Shown here: positions 61,003 through 64,000 of the stretch, piece after piece | Layout of the letters: every line of letters begins with the position of its first letter | How positions within the stretch are numbered: position 1 is the stretch's first letter | Assembly: GCA_963576725.1 (NCBI GenBank) | Contig: OY755243.1 | Location: 73,802,106 to 73,866,105 of the forward strand | Length of the DNA: 64,000 nucleotides | Direction of reading: 5' to 3' | From: Azorinus chamasolen | Taxonomy: Eukaryota > Mollusca > Bivalvia > Cardiida > Solecurtidae | Position numbers and translations under genes: made by a program | The notes under the pieces: model-generated | Database searches by the model: none | Seen by the model: only the letters and a program-made list of their open reading frames with translations | What the model was told of the DNA's origin: nothing

Positions 61003-61199
61003 CAGAGGTCCAAATAAGATGTGTAAATTAAGACATTTTTCAAGAGTAGTTCCTTTATTTCTCCACGAATTCCTATGATGTTGTGAGCATTCTTTAGAAT
61101 TGTGTCAAAGAGACGATTCTAAAGAATAGACACAATGTAGGGTTTGGTGGAGAAATGATGATATTTGTTAGTGAGTATGCATGTTTATCTGTTGCTCTG
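61003..61199 (+). mobile_element. Family G hairpin MITE nested
   Basis: CAGAGGTCCAAATAAGATG to TTATCTGTTGCTCTG, flanked by TTATA on both sides; core TGTGTCAAAGAGACGATTC. Confidence 0.92.
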
Positions 61200-61230
61200 T
61201 TATATTGATATTCATGAGGTAAAGGAATGG

Positions 61231-61770
61231 GAGTATTGAACAAATTGTTTGACCAAATTAGAGAAGTGTGTATGTGGATATATAGTAGCATAATTCATGA
61301 TTAGAACAAAAGCAGTCTTCTCATGTATTTCCTTAGGGGCTGAGAATTGACTGTTATAAATGTATATTGGTAGAGCTGTTGTACAGGAAAAGATATTGAG
61401 TGTTTTTGGTTTTGAGCATGGAAATGCAAATTTAATGATGTTGGAATGGGTAGTCTGTACTCATGGTGAATTTTTCAGTACGGCCAGATAAATAGGTGCT
61501 GTATAGTTCATATGAAGAAGAGTGAAATTTGAAAGATTCATCTGTAATGATTATGTCCCAGTTCCATGAAATGAGTTGAAAGAATGTAGAATGGTTTAGA
61601 AACACCCAATTCTCATAATATTCAGAGCTGTTAATACGAGACATAAATACCTAAATCTCTTAGTCTTTGATGTGTTGCATTCAACTCCCTGGTCCATGGG
61701 TCAAAGGTCAAGGTCATCCTTCAGGGTCAAAGGTTGGGGCATAAGTGTTTCACAAACACACTCTTGTTTA
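61231..61770. other. Intron-like sequence with a short bivalve-type repeat
   Basis: GGTCAAAGGTCAAGGTCATC at 61698-61717 is a motif I associate with bivalve intergenic DNA. Nothing else recognised. Confidence 0.5.
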
Positions 61771-61895
61771 TCAAAGGCTTTATTTCTCCACCAAACCATA
61801 TGTTGTGACCACCCTTTATAATTATTTCAAAGGTTTTGAGAAATTACAAGTTTAGTATTTGAAAACACATCGTTATCTGTGGCTTGGTCTTCTTA
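61771..61895 (+). mobile_element. Family G remnant
   Basis: CTTTATTTCTCCACCAAACC, GTTGTGACCACCCTTTATAA, ATCGTTATCTGTGGCTTGG; hairpin lost. Confidence 0.7.
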
Positions 61896-62039
61896 TCGAC
61901 AGCTCTGAATTTAGTCTTGAGGTCTTCAAGACCTTAGACCTGACACTGAGACAGCACTGAGGCAAGAGCAGCTTAGCGAGAAAATGAGCCTGATATGAGA
62001 AAAGGTTGAGTACTACAGCTACACTGTAAACACAGTAAT

Positions 62040-62485
62040 TGTGCTATGGACTATACCCAGAAAGGGGGTCTACACTGTTGAATCCATCCCAAAGGAGCAT
62101 TCTGATCATTGTCTGCGCTGTTTGTAATTCAGAATCCAGTAGCAACGTTTACCCTTTAGTTCTGAATGGGCTCTATCATTAACCCATTACTCCATACATA
62201 TATGCTTTTCTACTCTTTTGCAAACAGAGTAGACCCAGATCAGACGGCTCCTATAGGAGCCGTCTGATCAGGGTCTACTCTGTTTGCTTACCATATAAAT
62301 ATAGATCTGATTCTACAGTTTCTGCTTCGGCAAAAAATTTCATGTGTTGATACATGTATGTGATTTTACAAACTAATTTAATTATAATATTCATGATGCC
62401 ATTTATTTCATGAATATACATGGGGCAAAGGGTTAAATGATGATGAACCATTCCACTTTGAAACTTAAGCACTCAAAGGGTTTAC
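62040..62485 (+). mobile_element. Family E MITE containing a family A copy
   Basis: GTCTACACTGTTGAATCC..AGGAGCATTCTGATCATTG, split by A, ending ATGAACCATTCCACTTTGAA..CACTCAAAGGG as in the E copy at 49.8 kb. Confidence 0.75.
62179..62435 (-). mobile_element. Family A hairpin MITE, full length, nested in E
   Basis: TTAACCCATTACTCCATACA to GGGGCAAAGGGTTAA; perfect tip ACGGCTCCTATAGGAGCCGT. Confidence 0.95.
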
Positions 62486-62736
62486 CCTTTCCCAGTTGAA
62501 TATTCATGTTAGAAATCATGACATCATGAATATTTATTAGCCGAGTTATGATAATGGTTTAATGTACACACTACACAGGATGTTTTGGTTTTGATAGAAA
62601 CTGTAGAATCACATCTTTATTATTTCATAAGCACACAGAGCAGACCCTTATCAGACGGATCCTACAGGAGCCGTCTGATCTGGGTCTTCTCTGCTTGCAA
62701 AGGCATAAAAAGGCGTTTATACGAGGGAAAAGGTTA
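62480..62736 (+). mobile_element. Family A/B hybrid MITE
   Basis: Left TTTACCCTTTCCCAGTTGAA with the A body, right end TACGAGGGAAAAGGTTAA of B type; core CAGACGGATCCTACAGGAGC. Confidence 0.88.
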
Positions 62737-63020
62737 ATTAATAGTTTGATGGGCAACTTATCTAGGTACAAACTATCTCTGTCATCAGACCCTGCCCACA
62801 TTCAACAGTTCTACCAGTATCTAGAAGGAAAAGGCATGCAACTAGATAAAACTTGTAATTTTCCTGCGTTTTTTTTGCGTGATAGGTGTGTTGCATTCAC
62901 ACATGGATATCCCAGGAGTACTGCTGCTATCAACATATTTCCCTTGATGTCTCGCACATTAGTGAACACTCAGGAAAAAAAATATCCCTGAAACTCATTG
63001 ATAATATTCTTGTAGCCTAC
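62737..63020. other. Intron-like sequence, nothing recognised
   Basis: Short open frames (98 aa) without a domain I recognise. Confidence 0.5.
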
Positions 63021-63232
63021 TTAACCCTTTCCCGGATGAATATTCATGTAAGAAATAATGACACCATGCATATTAAATATCTGATTTTTATAATGATGTA
63101 TGTAATGCTATTCTATCAGAAACGGTAGTATCAGAACTCTATTATATCGTAACCAAATACAGGAGCCGTCTGATCTGGGTCTTCTCTGCTTGCAGAGGCT
63201 TTAAAAGGTGTCTCTACAAGGGAAAGGGTTAA
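63021..63232 (+). mobile_element. Family A MITE, left arm deleted
   Basis: TTAACCCTTTCCCGGATGAA to AGGGAAAGGGTTAA; hairpin enters at ATACAGGAGCCGTCTGATC. Confidence 0.9.
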
Positions 63233-63325
63233 CACAGAATTTGTAAGTGGAATCTTCTGTCATGACAGACAGTGTAGACCAATGGTAGCTCAAGTGGTAA
63301 ACTTAACTGCCATAAATGGACTTTA

Positions 63326-63540
63326 CTGTACCTAATGAATATTCATTCATGTACACTGTAAGAAATAATGACTGCATAACTGTTGATAAGCTTAATATTT
63401 ATAATACATGTAGCATTATGAAGACAGGAATTTTTAGTCGAGGCAGAAACTGGAATCCTATCTATTTCGAATGACAAGTTTCACGTGATCAGTAGGCCCT
63501 CTGATCTGGGTTTACATTGTTTACAAATGCTAATTAACTC
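63326..63540 (+). mobile_element. Family A MITE, eroded
   Basis: ACCTAATGAATATTCATTC, GTGATCAGTAGGCCCTCTGA, ends AAATGCTAATTAA. Confidence 0.75.
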
Positions 63541-63545
63541 ATCTC

Positions 63546-63792
63546 TTAACCCTTTACTCCATAAATACCCTTTGTACGCCTTTGCAAACTGAGTAGACCC
63601 AGATCAGACGGCTCCTTTAGGAGCCGTCTGATCAGGGTCTGCTCTGTTTGCTAATAATGTAATAAAGATAGGATTATAAGTTTCTGTCATGGCCAAAACC
63701 TCTTGTATCCATGTGCTATTATAGCAAAATAATCTAATTGATATTCATGACCTCATTATATCTTACATGAATATTCATGGAGAGAGGGTTAA
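63546..63792 (-). mobile_element. Family A hairpin MITE, full length
   Basis: TTAACCCTTTACTCCATAAA to GGAGAGAGGGTTAA; tip ACGGCTCCTTTAGGAGCCGT. Confidence 0.95.
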
Positions 63793-64000
63793 TTGTTAAA
63801 TCAAGACAATAATCTTAAAAGGAACAAATATTGATAATATACCGGTATATTGAAATGAATCATTTCATTTTTTGTTTTCATTGAAAGAATTTATACCGAC
63901 TTACAGTGTTTAACCTGAATATAAGTTAAAGCTATGTTAATCAGAAGGTTTTCCCTTCATACCTCTGAAAACAAAATGTTTGACCCAGGCTTGGTTCACT

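Larger units (their letters stand above)
60570..61230. mobile_element. Composite: A fragments interrupted by F1 and G
   Basis: A '+' left part (60590-60680), A '-' body GCTTATAAATGAAATAATG (60690), F1 60709-60915, A body continued, G 61003-61199, A end ATATTCATGAGGTAAAGG. Confidence 0.8.

Noticed and set aside
62695..62991. 98-aa + strand reading frame as a possible next NFI exon
   Set aside because: It begins inside a family A hairpin and shows no similarity to the NFI region following DLYLA.
63280..63312. tRNA-like A box (GGTAGCTCAAGTGGTAAAC)
   Set aside because: No B box downstream and no acceptor-stem pairing.
425..63792. CRISPR array or bacterial rho-independent terminators suggested by many repeated hairpins
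   Set aside because: Palindromes are long, lie in dispersed elements with TTAA/TA target sites, have no regular spacing and no T-run; the locus is clearly eukaryotic (NFI exons with GT-AG introns).
2936..63792. Transposase gene for any of the hairpin families
   Set aside because: No reading frame over 110 aa other than the NFI exon frame; all elements here appear non-autonomous.
57139..64000. Further NFI exons (proline-rich transactivation domain)
   Set aside because: Scanned for frames resembling the conserved stretches after the DNA-binding domain and found none that I can support.

Overview
The window looks like one piece of a metazoan, most probably bivalve mollusc, genome. It is AT-rich and intron-dominated, with no operons, no long ORFs apart from two conserved exons, several microsatellites, and dispersed repeats of a type I associate with bivalves (CTGT/CCGT runs near 'gagttattgccc', and 'aaggtcaaggtca'). 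Bivalve is an inference from repeat style; the species is not determined.

The only convincing protein-coding content is on the + strand. Exons at 52181-52336 and 56763-57138 encode most of the DNA-binding domain of a Nuclear factor I (NFI/CTF) transcription factor. The two exons join in phase 0 and total 532 nt (177 codons plus one base). As I recall, that is the size of the single NFI exon 2 of vertebrates, so here the exon is split by a 4.4-kb intron. The first exon, transactivation domain and 3' end are not identified. Most of the window is therefore probably NFI intron. A weak candidate for the upstream exon or promoter lies at about 21.4-21.8 kb, in a CpG-richer, repeat-free stretch.

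By hand count about half of the window is short palindromic non-autonomous DNA transposons (hairpin MITEs). My family labels are local. A: about 250 bp, TTAA-flanked, one end CCCTTTACTCCATGAATATTC, core arm CAGACGGCTCC. B: same core and TTAA flank, other end CCCTTTCCCTGTTCTATG. C: about 225 bp, TTAA-flanked, ends CCCATTCCCTCAT, core GAGCATTTGCTCC. D: TTAA, ends CCCTTCGCTTGCT. E: TTAA, end CCCTTACAATGCTG, core GAGAGGGCTCC. F1/F2: TA-flanked, ends CAGTAAAACCTC, arms GCAGGTGGTTGCTTAA. G: ends CAGAG..CTCTG, core GTCTCGAAGAGAC. H: degenerate inverted repeat GGATCC..GAGACGCCGAG. I: long palindrome at 33.7 kb. TTAA targets with CCC-initial ends suggest a piggyBac-like (or Kolobok-like) mobilizer; TA with CAGT ends suggests Tc1/mariner-pogo-like. 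No transposase gene is visible. For A, strand '+' means the ATGAATATTCAT end is on the left; for B, the GTTCTATG end; for C, the end lacking the AATAGCC segment.

Layout. 0-21 kb: MITEs of all families, a 24-bp-type minisatellite (4.9-6.2 kb), (CT)n, (AT)n, (ATT)n and (GAAA)n tracts. 20.5-22.25 kb: repeat-poor. 22.25-52 kb: dense A/B/C/G elements, many nested or joined end to end at a shared TTAA. 52-57.2 kb: NFI exons, with MITEs next to both 3' splice sites and a separate 1.2-kb terminal-inverted-repeat element in the intron. 57.2-64 kb: downstream intron, again MITE-packed.

The most notable pattern is that families with different ends and different target sites share nearly the same hairpin tip, GCTCCTATAGGAGC.
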